A stretch of 64,000 nucleotides of DNA from Marinimicrobium sp. C6131 (GTDB taxonomy: Bacteria; Pseudomonadota; Gammaproteobacteria; Pseudomonadales; Cellvibrionaceae). A model generated the notes under the pieces. That model saw only the letters and a program-made list of their open reading frames with translations. It was not told where the DNA came from and did no database searches. Shown here piece by piece: positions 63,371 to 64,000 of this stretch. The position numbers were made by a program, and so were the translations under genes. Where the stretch lies: the NCBI RefSeq assembly GCF_026153455.1, contig NZ_CP110629.1, positions 620,001 through 684,000 of the forward strand, written 5' to 3'. Each line of letters begins with the position of its first letter. The stretch's first letter is position 1.

Positions 63371-64000
63371 ATGGCCAGAGTAGCAAAAAAGCGTAAGGCA
63401 ACTGCCAAACGCGCCACCGCAAAACGCACCACTTCAACCACCAAAACCGTTGACGCGGCCGTGGCAAAAGTGGAAGCGAAAATCGAAAAGCTGCAGAAAG
63501 ATGTTGCTGATCACGCGAAGAAAGTAGAGGCCGCTCGCAAGAAAGCGACCGCGGCAAAGTCGAAAGCCGCTACTTCCAAGCGCGCGGTTGACAAGCGTTC
63601 GGCAAAATCTGCCACCGCAGCGGTCAGCAAGGCCAATGAAAAGGCCAAGGCCGCTCGAGCCAAGGTCGCGGAAGCGCGCGTAGAGCTCGCCAAAGCCAAG
63701 GCGATGGCAACCGCAAAAGCCGCCGCCGAAGCGGCTGAAGCCAAGATTACCGAGTTGCGCGAAAATCTGGCCAAGCGTGCCGAAACCGATCTCGAGAAAG
63801 CCAAGGCTTCCTTCGAGCAGCGCTGGAGAAAGTCCCGCGAGAAAGCGGATGAGCGTAAGGTGAAGGCCGCACGCAAAAAAGCCGCTGCCAAAGCCAAAGC
63901 CGCCGAGAAGAAGGCCAAGGTGAAAATGGCGCAGGTCGAGCGTAAAGCCGCCGCCAAAGCCAAGACGAAAACCAAGAAGAAGGCCACCAAAAAGCGGGCT
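63371..64000 (+). CDS. Histone H1-/AlgP-like Lys-Ala-rich protein (3' end outside window)
   Basis: ATG with GAGGAG 9-15 nt upstream; 210 codons visible, no stop before the window end. Composition is dominated by Ala and Lys: starts MARVAKKRKATAKRATAKRT, middle forms a long Ala/Glu/Lys coiled coil (about 30-165), and the end is (K)AAAKAK-type repeats. This matches AlgP/AlgR3- and Hc-type histone H1-like proteins, which bind DNA non-specifically. The opposite-strand frame over the same DNA is an artefact of the Ala codons. The 240 bp before it are AT-rich and probably hold the promoter. Confidence 0.85.
   Translation, partial: MARVAKKRKATAKRATAKRTTSTTKTVDAAVAKVEAKIEKLQKDVADHAKKVEAARKKATAAKSKAATSKRAVDKRSAKSATAAVSKANEKAKAARAKVAEARVELAKAKAMATAKAAAEAAEAKITELRENLAKRAETDLEKAKASFEQRWRKSREKADERKVKAARKKAAAKAKAAEKKAKVKMAQVERKAAAKAKTKTKKKATKKRA

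Noticed and set aside
63511..63990. Minus-strand Ala/Leu-rich frame opposite the AlgP-like gene
   Set aside because: Produced by reading Ala/Lys codons backwards; the + strand gene has a ribosome site and known composition.

Overview
The window looks like a chromosomal segment of a free-living, polysaccharide-degrading gammaproteobacterium, most likely of the Cellvibrionales (Saccharophagus/Marinimicrobium-like). This rests on the fairly GC-rich background, the plant-polysaccharide enzymes, a large TonB-dependent receptor, a TRAP transporter, moaCDE and an AlgP-like histone H1-type protein. No species-specific marker was recognised.

Layout. 1-8.8 kb is a pectin (rhamnogalacturonan) side-chain locus: a rhamnogalacturonan acetylesterase cut by the window edge, a GH105 unsaturated rhamnogalacturonyl hydrolase, a TIM-barrel sugar isomerase/epimerase, a protein with two SGNH esterase domains in tandem, a DUF418 membrane protein and an unclassified GH67-N-like hydrolase. 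8.9-11.6 kb is lower in GC: a beta-helix lipoprotein, a possible small winged-helix protein and a HEPN/MNT toxin-antitoxin pair. 11.6-28.6 kb is mostly core metabolism (gcvP, GPH sugar transporter, TerB-like protein, transaldolase, dusA, DUF481 porin-like protein, GST, acnA, moaCDE, an exported methyltransferase-like lipoprotein, TSUP permease, gltX).

A tRNA-Ala(GGC) at 28.7 kb is followed by palindromic repeats and about 5 kb of AT-richer DNA (29.3-34.4 kb) that looks like a decayed genomic island. It holds a small pseudogene with a stop and a frameshift, a PD-(D/E)XK nuclease-like protein, three orphan proteins, a 5'-truncated phage gpA-type HUH replication endonuclease, a secreted cysteine-rich peptide, and an orphan XRE antitoxin. 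The antitoxin follows only the last ~36 codons of its RelE-type toxin, yet a perfect palindromic operator still lies between its -35 and -10 boxes. No integrase was found.

34.4-45.7 kb carries a Kelch lipoprotein, a GNAT, YihY, a divergent azoR/LysR pair, and a four-gene operon with ATGA-type overlaps (TVP38 membrane protein, six-hairpin glycosidase, GT4 glycosyltransferase, and an alkaline-phosphatase/EEP fusion). That operon is the best candidate for an undescribed envelope glycan or glycolipid system. 45.8-54.1 kb has a decayed EamA transporter, a TRAP transporter (DctPQM) with Dabb and DUF1080 proteins, and a TonB receptor behind a LacI-type palindrome. 54.1-64 kb holds RNase II, a CvrA-type antiporter, a chemoreceptor broken by one missing base, a shikimate-kinase-like protein, an Lrp regulator, two small conserved proteins, adk, and the start of an AlgP-like lysine/alanine-rich protein that runs off the window.
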